Shown: positions 39,886-39,969 of the stretch, piece after piece
Layout: the number at the start of each line of letters is the position of its first letter
Position numbering within the stretch: position 1 is the first letter of the stretch
From: an uncultured Clostridia bacterium
Lineage (GTDB): Bacteria > Bacillota > Clostridia > TANB77 > CAG-508
Direction of reading: 5' to 3'
Length of the DNA stretch: 39,969 bases
Assembly (NCBI GenBank): GCA_947426305.1
Contig: CANEDP010000013.1
Location: 1-39,969 of the forward strand
Notes under the pieces: generated by a model
What the model saw: only the letters and a program-made list of their open reading frames with translations
Databases searched by the model: none
Told to the model about the DNA's origin: nothing
Made by a program: the position numbers and the translations under genes

Positions 39886-39969
39886 TCGAATATATTCAAA
39901 AATTTTCTTATGTCCGAGCCTATCGTAAAACTTGTGTAAATCGGATATCCTTCCGATTGATAACTTAAA

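Overview
The window is AT-rich, densely packed chromosomal DNA from a low-GC Firmicute, most likely an uncultured Clostridia lineage. The evidence is the infC-rpmI-rplT operon with an L20-type leader, SepF and DivIVA, a BceRS-BceAB type module, a SipW/TasA-like matrix cluster, strong AGGAGG ribosome sites and TTGACA/TATAAT promoters. Almost everything up to 36.5 kb lies on the minus strand; the last 3.4 kb is plus-strand mobile DNA.

Layout: 0-4 kb holds an IS3-type end, a small hypothetical gene, comF, rplT, rpmI, infC (AUU start), an atypical membrane coiled-coil gene, divIVA and sepF. 4.2-9 kb holds a HlyD-like adaptor, miaA and a long mutL. 9.3-11.1 kb holds a GH25-LysM lysozyme and a YezG/DUF600 protein. 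11.1-18.2 kb holds the lower-glycolysis block gpmI, tpiA, pgk and gap, interrupted by two Nudix genes, a CYTH gene and a guanylate-kinase-like gene. 18.3-21.9 kb is a TasA/SipW matrix cluster next to an XRE regulator. 22.2-27.1 kb is a BceAB transporter with its BceRS two-component system. 27.2-31.3 kb holds TfoX-like, TVP38-like, papain-like, CmpB-like, VanY-like and CofE-like genes. 31.4-35.7 kb holds an OmpR-type two-component system, a broken WG-repeat gene and a sigma/anti-sigma pair. From 36.56 kb a mobilizable element begins at a tRNA-Gln 3' fragment and carries an oriT and a MobV relaxase.

The main discovery concerns the codon CGG. Seven conserved genes (HlyD-like adaptor, DUF600, BceA, BceS, BceR, TfoX-like, CofE-like) each need exactly one +1 frame change to give a full-length family protein. 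Each has exactly one in-frame CGG, and it sits where the change is needed. Skipping the C makes the next codon GGN (Gly); in BceA this restores the Walker A motif GASGSGKT. By hand count, roughly 120 other CGG trinucleotides lie on the coding strand of recognisable genes and none is in frame. CGG therefore looks like a dedicated +1 frameshift (or CGGN four-base) signal. The exceptions, where in-frame CGG would have to be read normally, are two small hypothetical genes and one gene remnant.

Two regulatory networks are also visible. An identical 16-bp palindrome precedes bceA, bceR and the CmpB-like gene. Tandem half-sites at 11-bp steps precede both the OmpR-type regulator and the CofE-like gene. 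The tasA-sipW gap holds three mutually complementary arms that could form a switch.
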